DNA of 64,000 bases from Saprospiraceae bacterium (GTDB lineage: Bacteria > Bacteroidota > Bacteroidia > Chitinophagales > Saprospiraceae), in contig JADJVN010000003.1 in the NCBI GenBank assembly GCA_016710585.1, positions 341,478 through 405,477 of the forward strand, given 5' to 3'. Both the position numbers and the translations under genes were made by a program. This document shows positions 20,001 to 29,607 of this stretch, in pieces. Numbering within the stretch: position 1 is the stretch's first letter; each line of letters begins with the position of its first letter. The notes below the pieces were generated by a model. That model searched no databases and had not been told where the DNA came from. It was given only the letters and a program-made list of their open reading frames with translations.

Positions 20001-20768
20001 TTAAATATCATAGATTCCTTCAATGGGACAATGATCTGAAAAACGAATTTCCTTGTGATGTTTGTAGTCCGTTACTTTTTGCGAGATAGACTTTGAGATT
20101 GACTGATAATCTATGCGCCATCCTTTATCTTTCTGATATGATCCTGCTCTATAACTCCACCAACTATATGCAGATTGATCAGGATATTTTATTCTGAATG
20201 CATCATCAAAAAGTTCATTAAACCAATTATCCAACCAAGACCTTTCCTCTGGTCTAAATCCACTGGGATTATCTTTACGTGTAGGATTGTGTATATCTAA
20301 ATTTTGATGTACAATATTATAATCTCCGACTAGAATTACATTCTTTTTTTCTTTGACTAGTTTTTTAAAAAAAGGATAAGTTGTTTCTAAAAATTTCATT
20401 TTAAAATCATGTCTTTCTTCACTTGCAGAACCAGAAGGAAAATAACAGTTTGCTATGGACCAACCTTCAAAGTCAAGCACGATGATGCGGCCTTCATCAT
20501 CATATTCTTTAATATTAAATCCAGCAGAGATTTTTTTCGGTTTTTCTTTAGTCAAAGTAAGAACACCACTATAGCCTTTTTTCACAGCACAATGCCAATG
20601 TGAGTTATAACCTAATTTTTTAAAATATTCAGGATCTGCAAGGGATTCATCCATTTTCGTTTCTTGAAAACAAATAACATCAAAATTATTTTTTGTGATC
20701 CACTCATCAAGCCCTTTTGTTTGAGCAGCTCTTAATCCATTTACATTGAATGAAACAATACTTTTCAT
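20001..20768 (-). CDS. xth: Exodeoxyribonuclease III (AP endonuclease)
   Basis: A 255-residue EEP-fold nuclease that acts in base-excision repair, cleaving at AP sites and removing 3' blocks. The full set of motifs is visible: FNVNGLRAA, CFQETKMDE (metal-binding Glu), KKGYSGVLTLTKEKP, GDYNIVHQNLDIHNP (active-site Asp/Asn), GWRIDYQSIS and the C-terminal SDHCPI Asp-His pair. The length is normal for the ExoA/Xth family. It is monocistronic and convergent with the yceI-like gene. Confidence 0.95.
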   Translation of the reverse strand: MKSIVSFNVNGLRAAQTKGLDEWITKNNFDVICFQETKMDESLADPEYFKKLGYNSHWHCAVKKGYSGVLTLTKEKPKKISAGFNIKEYDDEGRIIVLDFEGWSIANCYFPSGSASEERHDFKMKFLETTYPFFKKLVKEKKNVILVGDYNIVHQNLDIHNPTRKDNPSGFRPEERSWLDNWFNELFDDAFRIKYPDQSAYSWWSYRAGSYQKDKGWRIDYQSISKSISQKVTDYKHHKEIRFSDHCPIEGIYDI

Positions 20769-20887
20769 GGCATAAAAATAATTACAAAAACGAATTAATT
20801 TAGTTTTTTAATTTATTTTAAAGGAAACTTAAGAGAATCAATAAATATGAATAAAATTTGTGACCTTTGCAGGAATTTTTAAAAGAA

Positions 20888-22069
20888 ATGATTAGCATTC
20901 GTCTTCGCAAAGGAAAACAACAATCAATAGACCGAAAACATCCTTGGGTTTTTTCTGGCGCTTTACATTTAAATAATGTTGCATGTGAAGATGGAGAGTT
21001 AGTGTATGTAGAAAATGAGTTCGGTGAAAGACTTGGATACGGCCATTACCACAAAGGAAGTATAACAGTGCGTTTAATTTATTTTGGAACAGAGGATTAT
21101 ACGCCAGACATTTGGAGTCGCTTAATAGCCAATGCTTGGAATTATAGAGCGAATATCAATCTTATAGATAATGCAAAAACCAATTGTTTTCGATGGGTAC
21201 ATGGCGAAGGAGACCAATTGTCAGGATTGATCATCGATGTTTATGATAAAATTGTAGTAATACAATGTCACTCTATTGGGATGCATAAAAATTTGAATGA
21301 CATTGTGGAAGCAATAAAGAAAATTGCAAAGGAGAGAGTTCATTCCATCATTTTAAAATCTAAAGAGACTCTGCCGAAAGAATATTCAAAACAAGTTGAA
21401 GACAAAATGCTTTATGGAACTGAATCAACATGTATGGTTCTAGAGAATGGCGTCTCATTTTGGATCGATGTATTAAATGGCCAAAAGACAGGTTTTTTTC
21501 TGGATCAGCGGGAAAACAGAAAATTATTGGGTCAATATTCAAAATCCAAAAATGTGCTCAATACTTTTTGCTATACTGGAGGATTTTCAATGTATGCATT
21601 AAGTAACGAAGCTAATTCAGTTTGCTCTATTGATGTGTCTAAGAAAGCAATGGAAATTGTAGAAAGAAATGAGCAATATTTGGAAAATAAAATTCCTCAT
21701 GAAAAACTTACGGCTGATGTCATTGAATATCTAAAGCAAATGGAAGAATCTAAATTTGATATCATTATTTTAGATCCACCAGCATTTGCAAAATCATTAG
21801 ATAAAAGACATCAAGCAATACAAGCATATAAAAGAATTAATTTATTGGCGCTAAAAAATATTAAGACACCGGGATTTTTATTTACGTTTTCTTGTTCACA
21901 GGTGGTTACAGAAGAACTGTTTTATAAGACGATCGTATCCGCTGGAATTGAATCAGGAAAAAAAATTCGCGTGGTCCAAAAGTTAAGTCAGGGTCCCGAC
22001 CACCCCATTTCATTATTTCATGCTGAAGGTTCGTATTTGAAGGGCTTAATTCTTGAAGTAAATGAGTGA
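20888..22069 (+). CDS. RlmI-like class I SAM-dependent 23S rRNA cytosine methyltransferase
   Basis: I choose the ATG at 20888 because family members begin close to MISIRLRKGK; a TTG at 20867 is in frame but adds atypical residues. The 393-residue protein has an N-terminal PUA-like domain (RKHPWVFSGAL, GYGHYHKGSITVRLI). A THUMP-like middle with SGLIIDVYDKIVVIQ follows. The Rossmann methyltransferase domain has TGFFLDQRENR, LNTFCYTGGFSMYAL (SAM motif I), ILDPPAFAKS (catalytic motif IV) and FSCSQVV. It overlaps the LysE gene by 8 nt, suggesting coupled translation. Confidence 0.88.
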   Translation: MISIRLRKGKQQSIDRKHPWVFSGALHLNNVACEDGELVYVENEFGERLGYGHYHKGSITVRLIYFGTEDYTPDIWSRLIANAWNYRANINLIDNAKTNCFRWVHGEGDQLSGLIIDVYDKIVVIQCHSIGMHKNLNDIVEAIKKIAKERVHSIILKSKETLPKEYSKQVEDKMLYGTESTCMVLENGVSFWIDVLNGQKTGFFLDQRENRKLLGQYSKSKNVLNTFCYTGGFSMYALSNEANSVCSIDVSKKAMEIVERNEQYLENKIPHEKLTADVIEYLKQMEESKFDIIILDPPAFAKSLDKRHQAIQAYKRINLLALKNIKTPGFLFTFSCSQVVTEELFYKTIVSAGIESGKKIRVVQKLSQGPDHPISLFHAEGSYLKGLILEVNE

Positions 22070-22685
22070 GTTCATGTGGCTTGGCAAAGGCTTACTTTTT
22101 GGTTTTGGAATAAGTCTACTTATTGGTCCAATTTTTTTCTTTATGTTAGAAGCAGGAATAAAATATGGATTCAAAAGAGCCATTCATTTTGCCTTGGGAA
22201 CATGGATAAGTGATATTATATTTATTATAAGTACTTATTTGGCTTTTTCAAAAATTCAAGATTTAATTAAAAATCCTGAAACCCTGAATACTATAAAACT
22301 ATCTGTAGGAGTGATATTGATATGTATAGGGATTTTTAGTTTTTTATATAATGCTAAAGTAAAAAAGCAGACAAGTTCAAAAAAAATTATAGCTTCAAAA
22401 TTATTGACCAAAGGCTTCTTTATAAATACCCTTAATCCAAATGCATTGTTGATTTGGTGCGGTGCTGCGACAATATTACTTCAATTTGAAATTGAAAATA
22501 AATTAAGCTCAGTAAGTATCGTCTTGTATTATGTTGGAATTCAGTTCATGATTATTCTCACGGATATTTTTAAATTATATTTGGGCCACCAGATTAAATC
22601 ATTTTTATCTGAGCAACACCTGTTTTATATTCGTTTTGTATCTTCAAGTATTTTTATTCTTTTTGGTATTTATTTATTGTTATAA
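22062..22685 (+). CDS. LysE-family amino-acid exporter
   Basis: A 207-residue inner-membrane protein with about six hydrophobic segments. The N-terminal signature GISLLIGPIFFFMLEAGIKY corresponds to the LysE/RhtB family opening, and NTLNPNALLIWCGAA to the conserved NPK/NP motif in the third segment. Export of amino acids or small metabolites is the family role; the substrate is not predictable. It overlaps the upstream methyltransferase by 8 nt and is followed after 10 nt by the ACMSD gene. Confidence 0.85.
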   Translation: MSEFMWLGKGLLFGFGISLLIGPIFFFMLEAGIKYGFKRAIHFALGTWISDIIFIISTYLAFSKIQDLIKNPETLNTIKLSVGVILICIGIFSFLYNAKVKKQTSSKKIIASKLLTKGFFINTLNPNALLIWCGAATILLQFEIENKLSSVSIVLYYVGIQFMIILTDIFKLYLGHQIKSFLSEQHLFYIRFVSSSIFILFGIYLLL

Positions 22686-22695
22686 TCAAATCTAA

Positions 22696-23694
22696 ATGAA
22701 ACGTATAGATATACATACACATATTATTCCAGAGCAGCTTCCAGATTGGGCGCAGAAATTTGGATATGGCGGTTTTGTTCAGTTGGATCATCATCAGAAT
22801 TGTAAAGCAAAAATGATGATCGACAATAAATTTTTTCGAGAGATAGAATCTAATTGTTGGGATCCTGAAGTAAGAATCAAGGACAGTGATGGATATAATA
22901 TAGATATGCAAGTGATCAGTACGATTCCTGTATTATTTAGTTATTGGGCTAAACCAAAAGATGCATACGATGTATCAAGGTATTTGAATGATCACATTGC
23001 TGAGGTCGTTCGTAAGTATCCCAATCGATTTATAGGCTTGGGGACTATTCCTATGCAGGACCCTGATCTAGCTTGCCTAGAGTTAGAGCGCTGTATGAAT
23101 GATTTAGGGCTTAATGGTGTAGAAATAGGGAGCCATATAAATGATTGGAATTTAAATGAAAAAGCATTGTTTCCAATTTATGAATGTGCTGAGAGAAACA
23201 ATGCCGCAATGTTCGTTCATCCTTGGGATATGGTAGGAAAAGAAAAGATGAATCGATTCTGGTTGCCTTGGTTGGTAGGGATGCCTGCTGAAAGTAGTCT
23301 TGCTATTTGTAGTATGATCTTTGGAGGTGTGTTTGAGCAATTCAAACAACTAAGAATTGCATTTGCACATGGAGGAGGATCTTTTCCAGGCACTTATGGT
23401 CGTATCAAGCATGGATTCGAAGTGAGACCAGACCTCGTCGCTGTAGATCATGCAATTCATCCAGATGAGTATTTAGGAAAATTTTGGGTGGACAGTTTGG
23501 TCCATGATCCTACTATGTTGAGTCAATTAATTAGTTTATTTGGCGAAAATCGCATTGCCTTAGGCACTGATTATCCATTTCCACTAGGAGAATTGTCACC
23601 TGGCAAACTTATAGATTCAATGAATTTTTCAACTGAAACAAAGGAATTTTTGTTTTACAAATCTGCAGCAGAATGGCTTGGGATTTCTATTTAA
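22696..23694 (+). CDS. 2-amino-3-carboxymuconate-6-semialdehyde decarboxylase (ACMSD)
   Basis: A 332-residue amidohydrolase-superfamily decarboxylase of the kynurenine / 2-nitrobenzoate pathway. It matches ACMSD along its whole length: IDIHTHIIPE (metal ligands His7 and His9), FGYGGFVQLDHH, NCWDPEVRI, STIPVLFSYWAKP, MFVHPWDM, WLPWLVGMPAE, FAHGGGSFPGTYGRI and GTDYPFPLGELSPGKLI with the conserved Asp. In tryptophan breakdown this enzyme diverts ACMS away from quinolinate and NAD. The next gene is NAD synthetase, but the pathway enzymes upstream of ACMSD are not in the window. Confidence 0.92.
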   Translation: MKRIDIHTHIIPEQLPDWAQKFGYGGFVQLDHHQNCKAKMMIDNKFFREIESNCWDPEVRIKDSDGYNIDMQVISTIPVLFSYWAKPKDAYDVSRYLNDHIAEVVRKYPNRFIGLGTIPMQDPDLACLELERCMNDLGLNGVEIGSHINDWNLNEKALFPIYECAERNNAAMFVHPWDMVGKEKMNRFWLPWLVGMPAESSLAICSMIFGGVFEQFKQLRIAFAHGGGSFPGTYGRIKHGFEVRPDLVAVDHAIHPDEYLGKFWVDSLVHDPTMLSQLISLFGENRIALGTDYPFPLGELSPGKLIDSMNFSTETKEFLFYKSAAEWLGISI

Positions 23695-23718
23695 TACAAT
23701 ATAATAAATTTCTATTTT

Positions 23719-23726
23719 TAGATTTG
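23719..23726 (+). promoter_or_regulatory. Candidate -7 box for nadE
   Basis: TAGATTTG matches TANNTTTG and lies 17 nt before the nadE ATG. No good TTTG is present at the matching -33 distance, so the call is tentative. Confidence 0.35.
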
Positions 23727-23743
23727 AACTGCAATAAAAATAT

Positions 23744-25381
23744 ATGAAAATTACATTAGCTCAGTTGAATTATCACATCGGTAATTTTGATGGAAATTTA
23801 AGTCAAATGAAAGAGGCTATTGAAAAAGCAAAAGAAGATCAGTCTGATTTAATTTGTTTTTCAGAACTATCGACATGTGGCTATCCTCCAAGAGATTTTT
23901 TAGAGTTTAGGGACTTCATCCATCAGTCTATGAATGTTATTCAATCACTTTGTGAGCAAAGCTTTGATATCGCCATCGTAGTAGGTGCGCCAACGGTAAA
24001 TCCAGAAATAGAAGGAAAGGATTTATATAATAGTGCTTTTTTTCTTTATGGTGGAAAGGTGCAACATATAGCCCATAAAGCATTATTGCCCAATTATGAT
24101 ATTTTTGATGAATATCGTTATTTTGAACCGAACAAAAAATTTAAAACCGTAGAGTTTAAAGGTAAGAAAATAGCGATTACCATATGTGAAGATATATGGA
24201 ATTTGGGCAATAATAATCCAATGTATACCATAGTTCCTATGGATGAGATGATGAAAGAAAATCCAGATTTTATACTCAACCTATCAGCTTCACCATTTAG
24301 TGCAACACATGCTAAAGAAAGAATAGAAGTGATCAGAGCAAATGTGCTGAAATATAAAATTCCAATGTTTTATTGCAATAGCTTTGGGTCACAGACTGAT
24401 GTAATATTTGATGGTGGTTCTATCGTGATGTCTCCCGATGGACTGACATATGATGAAATGCCTTTTTTTGAAAAATGTCAGCGCAATTATGATCTAGATC
24501 AAGTATGTGAAGGAGGGAAAAGTAATGAACTACCAAAAGAAGAAGTGTCTCTAATTTATCAAGCATTAGTATTGGGAATAAAGGATTATTTTTCAAAATT
24601 AAATCTTAAAACAGCACTATTAGGTCTTTCTGGTGGGATTGACTCGGCACTAACCTGTGTGTTGGCAACACATGCATTGGGAAAGGAAAATATCAAGGTA
24701 TTGCTCATGCCATCTCAGTATTCTTCAGAAGGTTCAGTTGTTGATGCAAGGGACTTAGCAGAAAAACTCGGAATCTCATATGAAATCATAGCGATCGAAG
24801 ATATCTTTAAAACCTATTCACATGTATTAGATCCATTTTTTAGTGGTATGCCGCAGAATATTACAGAAGAAAATATACAGGCAAGGATTCGAGGTATGTT
24901 GTTAATGGCTTTTTCTAATAAGTTCGGATCGATATTACTCAATACTACAAATAAATCTGAAATGGCGGTGGGATATGGTACGCTATATGGTGATCTGTGC
25001 GGGGGACTTGCAGTATTGGCAGATGTATATAAGACTCAGGTATATGAATTGTCACATTATATCAACAGAAATGAAGAAATCATCCCCCAAAATTCTATTT
25101 CAAAGCCACCATCTGCTGAGTTGAGGCCGGGTCAAAAGGACAGTGATTCATTGCCAGATTATTCTATTTTGGATAAAATATTATACCAGTATATTGAACT
25201 TGAGAAAGGGCCTAATGAAATCATCGATCAGGGATTCGACAGAGATATTGTCTTAAGATCTTGTAGGTTGGTAAATAAAGCAGAATTTAAAAGATATCAA
25301 TCACCTCCGGTCCTTAGAGTATCTTCAAAATCTTTTGGGCTTGGAAGAAGAATGCCTATTGAGGGCAAATATTTAGTTTAA
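23744..25381 (+). CDS. nadE: Glutamine-dependent NAD+ synthetase
   Basis: A 545-residue two-domain enzyme that amidates nicotinic acid adenine dinucleotide using ammonia from glutamine. The N-terminal nitrilase-type glutaminase (~1-265) shows the Glu-Lys-Cys set in CFSELSTCGYPPRDF, HKALLPNYDIFDEYRYF and ITICEDIWN. The C-terminal synthetase has the ATP P-loop LLGLSGGIDSALT, TTNKSEMAVGYGTLYGDLCG and SISKPPSAELRPGQKDSDSL. Length and motif spacing are normal. It has its own candidate promoter. Confidence 0.96.
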   Translation: MKITLAQLNYHIGNFDGNLSQMKEAIEKAKEDQSDLICFSELSTCGYPPRDFLEFRDFIHQSMNVIQSLCEQSFDIAIVVGAPTVNPEIEGKDLYNSAFFLYGGKVQHIAHKALLPNYDIFDEYRYFEPNKKFKTVEFKGKKIAITICEDIWNLGNNNPMYTIVPMDEMMKENPDFILNLSASPFSATHAKERIEVIRANVLKYKIPMFYCNSFGSQTDVIFDGGSIVMSPDGLTYDEMPFFEKCQRNYDLDQVCEGGKSNELPKEEVSLIYQALVLGIKDYFSKLNLKTALLGLSGGIDSALTCVLATHALGKENIKVLLMPSQYSSEGSVVDARDLAEKLGISYEIIAIEDIFKTYSHVLDPFFSGMPQNITEENIQARIRGMLLMAFSNKFGSILLNTTNKSEMAVGYGTLYGDLCGGLAVLADVYKTQVYELSHYINRNEEIIPQNSISKPPSAELRPGQKDSDSLPDYSILDKILYQYIELEKGPNEIIDQGFDRDIVLRSCRLVNKAEFKRYQSPPVLRVSSKSFGLGRRMPIEGKYLV

Positions 25382-25389
25382 AAAATTGA

Positions 25390-27210
25390 TCATCTATTAT
25401 TAAAATCTTTCATTAATACTTGAAGATAGGCTTTAAGGTCATCTTCAGTTGTAGTTGAATGAGCTTCATTTTGAATGATGGATTTTGATTCAAGAGAAAA
25501 GACCATTCGCCCTGAAGTATCAATACTACCAACTCCAGGATTATAAGCGTAATAGACAAATGGATTATATGTAGTAGAGAGTAAATCTTGATTGAATTTA
25601 TATTCTTTTGTTGAGATATTCAATTGATTTAATATGGTTTTTGCCAAATCACTTTGTGATGATAATCTCATGATCGTGGAATCACTTTTCACTGCTCCTC
25701 CAGTAATGTGCATCGTAATATGAAATTTTTTTGGATCATATAATGCCATTGATCCAGGAAATCTTCCTCCATGATCCCCCACTAGAATGACCACAAGATT
25801 ATCCCAAAGCGGCATTTTTTTTATACTGTCAAGCATGGCTCCCAATGAACGATCGGCATAATGAATACTATTGACAAATTTGGTTTCTTCATCATTCCCT
25901 TCCCATTCATTTTTCATCGGTACATCATAAGGTGGATGACTGCTTAAGGATAATACACAGTTTACAAATGGTTCTTTTGCTTGCTTAAGATCTGAAACGA
26001 CTTTTTCAAATAAAATGTGATCATGAACACCCCATTTTGCATTATAGCTTGAAGGATCAAAATTGTTTTTGTCAATAATTTCATTAAATCCAGCACTTAA
26101 AATATAAGATCTCATACTTGCAAAATTCAATTCTCCACCATAATAAAATGTAGAAGAATAATTTTTTTGTTGTAATGATTTAATGATCGAAGGCAAACCT
26201 TCAGATTTTTTTTGATAGAGCATTATCGAGGATTGAGGTTGAGCTGGATAGCCACTCAATACACTCACCACACCTTTATCTGTGCGGTCTCCACATCCAT
26301 AAGCATTGGGAAAATAAATGCCATCTTGAACAAGTTGATTCAAACGAGGCATGATTTCTTTATCCTTATATTTTTTATGATTGACTTCAGCAGTAAATGT
26401 TTCTAAGATGCAGATCAAGATATTTGGAGAATCTGTTTTAAAATATTTTTTATCAGCTATAAGATTTGAATTAATAAGTTTGTCAAATTTACTTTGAGCA
26501 AGACCATCATCCATAAAATTAAAATTTGATTTAATTTTATTTTTTTGAACACTAGTATAAATCATATTCCAAACAGGATTAATGGCCAGATGATTCAAAA
26601 AAATATCCTTGCTATAATACATTTGACCGGGATTCAAAGGGAACTCACCAAGCCCTCCTCTAATAGGAATGATCCATACTGCCATGAAGAAAATTAAAAT
26701 ACCTAGGCTAGATAAACTGTATTGAATTTTTTCATTTTTTAATATTAAAAATCGAAGTATAAGTCCAATTAATATTGAAATAATTAATGATAAAACAAAA
26801 ACCAGTATCATTTTGCCAGTTAAGAAGTTTGCAGCTTCTCCAGGAACTGTCAAATAATTGAACGGAGTATAATCAATCCGGTATCCCCAATCTTGATAGA
26901 GTTCACAGTCTACAGCAATGAATATACTAAACAGAATGATCAATACTAAATTATAAACATTTATTATTTTTTCAGCAATTTGAGATTTAAAAATATGGTT
27001 GATGAGTAGAATGATAAAAATTGGAGTCAGTACATAGAAGCTCATTGATAGATCCATTCTAAATCCAACAATAAAGGAAAAGACACATCTCCAATTTAAT
27101 TCATGCTGACCAAAAGCAACTTGACAAAGCATAAACAGCAATCTTGTAAGTGCAAAAAAACAAAGCCAAAAGATTAATTGACGCAGAATATATCGTAAAA
27201 ATATTTTCAT
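25390..27210 (-). CDS. LtaS-like sulfatase / phosphoglycerol-transferase-type membrane protein
   Basis: The 606-residue protein begins with about five transmembrane helices (residues 1-190), followed by an extracytoplasmic alkaline-phosphatase-superfamily domain. Expected elements are ILICILETFTAEVN, GCGDRTDKGVVSVLSGYPAQ (the Thr corresponds to the catalytic nucleophile of LtaS), FYYGGELNFASMRSYILSAG, WGVHDHILFEKV, SSHPPYDVP and VILVGDHGGRFPG. In Gram-negative bacteria such proteins transfer phosphoglycerol or phosphoethanolamine to envelope glycans; the acceptor is unknown here. It is convergent with nadE, with an 8-bp gap. Confidence 0.85.
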   Translation of the reverse strand: MKIFLRYILRQLIFWLCFFALTRLLFMLCQVAFGQHELNWRCVFSFIVGFRMDLSMSFYVLTPIFIILLINHIFKSQIAEKIINVYNLVLIILFSIFIAVDCELYQDWGYRIDYTPFNYLTVPGEAANFLTGKMILVFVLSLIISILIGLILRFLILKNEKIQYSLSSLGILIFFMAVWIIPIRGGLGEFPLNPGQMYYSKDIFLNHLAINPVWNMIYTSVQKNKIKSNFNFMDDGLAQSKFDKLINSNLIADKKYFKTDSPNILICILETFTAEVNHKKYKDKEIMPRLNQLVQDGIYFPNAYGCGDRTDKGVVSVLSGYPAQPQSSIMLYQKKSEGLPSIIKSLQQKNYSSTFYYGGELNFASMRSYILSAGFNEIIDKNNFDPSSYNAKWGVHDHILFEKVVSDLKQAKEPFVNCVLSLSSHPPYDVPMKNEWEGNDEETKFVNSIHYADRSLGAMLDSIKKMPLWDNLVVILVGDHGGRFPGSMALYDPKKFHITMHITGGAVKSDSTIMRLSSQSDLAKTILNQLNISTKEYKFNQDLLSTTYNPFVYYAYNPGVGSIDTSGRMVFSLESKSIIQNEAHSTTTEDDLKAYLQVLMKDFNNR

Positions 27211-27217
27211 TAATGCG

Positions 27218-27225
27218 CAAACTTA
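27218..27225 (-). promoter_or_regulatory. Candidate -7 box for the LtaS-like gene
   Basis: TAAGTTTG on the minus strand fits TANNTTTG and ends 8 nt before the ATG at 27210. Such a short leader is seen in Bacteroidota, but the -33 partner is not clear. Confidence 0.35.
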
Positions 27226-27285
27226 CTAAAATTGTCAATTTTTAAGGAATATAAAACCAATTGGATGGGACACTGTTAAACTTTA

Positions 27286-27810
27286 ATGCCAAAATATTTA
27301 GTTTTTGTCGCACTTACTGTTTTTTTAGTATTTGCAATTCGCTATTTTTATTTTAGACCAATATTGGGTTATGGTGAGGCTTGTCCAGAATTTAAATGTC
27401 AAAATATTCAAGGAAAAGAACTTAGTCTATCAAGTTTTAAAGGGAAATATGTTGTTTTGGATTTTTGGGGAAGTTGGTGTGCCCCATGTCGAGCTGAGAA
27501 TCCAATTCTAAGAATGTTCTATGAGCAATACAAAGATGCGAAATTTAACTCTGCCGAAGGAATAGATTTTTTATCAGTTGCCCTTGAAAGAAATCGAGAT
27601 CAAGCAATCACAGCCATAGAAAAAGATGGATTAATTTGGCCCAATCAGGTCATACAGGAGGACAGAATGAACAGTGATATGGCTGTAAAATTTGGAGTTA
27701 AAGAGATACCAAGTAAATTTTTAATAAGCCCAGAAGGCAAAATATTGCTTGTTAATCCAGATTTTAAGGAATTAGATGATTATTTGGCAAAAAATCGATT
27801 AAAAAACTGA
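27286..27810 (+). CDS. TlpA-like membrane-anchored thiol-disulfide oxidoreductase
   Basis: The 174-residue protein has one N-terminal membrane segment (residues 3-24) and a periplasmic thioredoxin fold. The redox motif WCAPC lies in VVLDFWGSWCAPCRAENPIL, and the cis-proline loop reads KEIPSKFLI. The family reduces disulfides or assists cytochrome maturation in the periplasm. The sequence between AttB-like ELSLSSFKGKYV and the active site is typical. It stands upstream of grpE with a 71-bp gap. Confidence 0.9.
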   Translation: MPKYLVFVALTVFLVFAIRYFYFRPILGYGEACPEFKCQNIQGKELSLSSFKGKYVVLDFWGSWCAPCRAENPILRMFYEQYKDAKFNSAEGIDFLSVALERNRDQAITAIEKDGLIWPNQVIQEDRMNSDMAVKFGVKEIPSKFLISPEGKILLVNPDFKELDDYLAKNRLKN

Positions 27811-27881
27811 CAAAATGACCAATATTTTGCTTTGGCAAGAGAATTGAATTAACTATTAGAATATACAAAATACAAATAGAC

Positions 27882-28421
27882 ATGACAGAAGAGGAAAAAA
27901 TACAACAAGAGATATTAGACAAACAACAATTTGAATCCATCGAAGATTCTAATAAAATTGACATAGAAAAGGATGAGATTTTAGCTTTAAAGTCTGAATT
28001 GATGGATCAAAAGGATAAATATATCAGGTTGGTAGCTGAATTTGATAATTTCAAGAAAAGAAATATTAAGGAGCGTATTGACTTGATAAAGAATGCCTCT
28101 CAAGATATGATTGTGGATTTATTACCTATAGTTGATGATTTTGAAAGGGCTCAGAAACTATCAGTAGAACAACAAAATGAAAACATATTTCCAGAAGGTA
28201 TGAATTTGGTTTATCATAAATTAATTGGATTATTAAAGTCTAAAGGGCTAGAGCCTATGGATTCCAATTTAAAAGATTTTGATCCCAGTTTTCATGAAGC
28301 AATTACTGAGTTTCCTAGTCCATCAGACGAACTTAAAGGCAAAGTAATAGATACCGTAGAGAAAGGTTATTTACTGAATGATAAAATCATACGATACGCT
28401 AAAGTAGTCGTTGCGAAATAA
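27882..28421 (+). CDS. grpE: Nucleotide exchange factor GrpE
   Basis: A 179-residue co-chaperone that releases ADP from DnaK. The long N-terminal coiled coil (residues ~1-70, ALKSELMDQKDKYIRLVAEF) leads into the conserved DNFKKRNIKERIDLIKNA. The beta-wing domain contains VYHKLIGLLKSKGLEPM, FDPSFHEAI and VEKGYLLNDKIIRYAKVVVA. It lies directly upstream of dnaJ (29-bp gap), forming a grpE-dnaJ operon without dnaK. Confidence 0.96.
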   Translation: MTEEEKIQQEILDKQQFESIEDSNKIDIEKDEILALKSELMDQKDKYIRLVAEFDNFKKRNIKERIDLIKNASQDMIVDLLPIVDDFERAQKLSVEQQNENIFPEGMNLVYHKLIGLLKSKGLEPMDSNLKDFDPSFHEAITEFPSPSDELKGKVIDTVEKGYLLNDKIIRYAKVVVAK

Positions 28422-28449
28422 AAATAAGAAAGGCTACAATTTAAAAAAA

Positions 28450-29607
28450 ATGAGCAAAAGAGATTTTTACGAAATATTGGGTGTTCCCAAATCTGCTGAT
28501 GCAGATTCATTGAAAAAAGCATATCGCAAGGTAGCGATGAAATATCATCCGGATAGAAACCCAGGAGATAAATCATCGGAAGAAAAGTTTAAAGAAGCTG
28601 CAGAAGCTTATGAAATACTTAGTAATCCAGATAAAAAAGCCAGGTATGACCGATATGGCCATGCTGGTGTCGACCCCAATCAAGGATTTGGAGGAGGTCG
28701 ATCTGGGAATATGGAGGATATATTCAGTCAGTTCGGCGATATTTTTGGAGACTCTGGAAGTCCATTTGAATCATTCTTTGGAGGAAGTAGAAGTGGAGGA
28801 GGTAGATCAGGTGGCCAGAAAGGAAGCAATCTTCGCATAAAAGTAAGCATGACTTTAGAAGAAATTGCAACAGGAATTACAAAAAAAATAAAAGTCAAAA
28901 AACAAGTTTCCTGTAAAACTTGTGGAGGAAGTGGCGCTAAAGACTCAAAATCTGTAAAAACCTGCAGTGGATGTAATGGATCGGGTTATGTACGTCAGAT
29001 AAGAAGTACATTTCTTGGTCAAATGCAAACGACTACAACCTGCCCCACTTGTAATGGAACAGGTCAGCAAATAGCAAATAACTGTACAAGCTGTAGAGGA
29101 TCAGGAGTTGAGAATAATGAAGAGACAATAGAAATCCAAATCCCAGCTGGAGTGGAGGATAATATGCAACTCTCTATGCGTGGTAAAGGTAATGCAGGAG
29201 CTAATGGTGGACCTGCAGGAGATCTTTTGATAAGCATAGAACAAAAGGAACATGATACATTTACAAGAGATGGCATGAATATTCATTTTGATTTTTATGT
29301 AAATATTGCAGATGCTGCACTAGGTACACAGGTTGAGGTACCGACTTTGACTTCGACTGTCAAAATTAAAATTCCACCAGGAACACAGAGTGGTAAAATA
29401 TTCAGATTAAAGGGTCTTGGTATCCCGTCAGTACAATCTTATGACAAAGGAGATCAACTTGTGCACGTTCACGTTTGGACTCCAAAAAATGTGTCAAATG
29501 AAGAGAAAACCTTGTTGGAAAAAATTAGAAATATGAATAATTTTAATCCACATCCTTCTAGCGAGGAGAAAGGATTCTTCGATAGGATGAAAGAATTTTT
29601 CAGATGA
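28450..29607 (+). CDS. dnaJ: Chaperone protein DnaJ
   Basis: ATG 28450 opens the canonical MSKRDFYEILGVPKSADAD, so an upstream in-frame ATG at 28411 is rejected. The 385-residue protein has a J-domain (~1-70) with the HPD tripeptide in KYHPDRNPG, a Gly-rich linker (~70-125), and four CxxCxGxG zinc motifs (CKTCGGSG, CSGCNGSG, CPTCNGTG, CTSCRGSG). The C-terminal substrate-binding domain follows (EIQIPAGVEDNMQLSMRGKG). It overlaps the gldH gene by 4 nt. Confidence 0.97.
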   Translation: MSKRDFYEILGVPKSADADSLKKAYRKVAMKYHPDRNPGDKSSEEKFKEAAEAYEILSNPDKKARYDRYGHAGVDPNQGFGGGRSGNMEDIFSQFGDIFGDSGSPFESFFGGSRSGGGRSGGQKGSNLRIKVSMTLEEIATGITKKIKVKKQVSCKTCGGSGAKDSKSVKTCSGCNGSGYVRQIRSTFLGQMQTTTTCPTCNGTGQQIANNCTSCRGSGVENNEETIEIQIPAGVEDNMQLSMRGKGNAGANGGPAGDLLISIEQKEHDTFTRDGMNIHFDFYVNIADAALGTQVEVPTLTSTVKIKIPPGTQSGKIFRLKGLGIPSVQSYDKGDQLVHVHVWTPKNVSNEEKTLLEKIRNMNNFNPHPSSEEKGFFDRMKEFFR

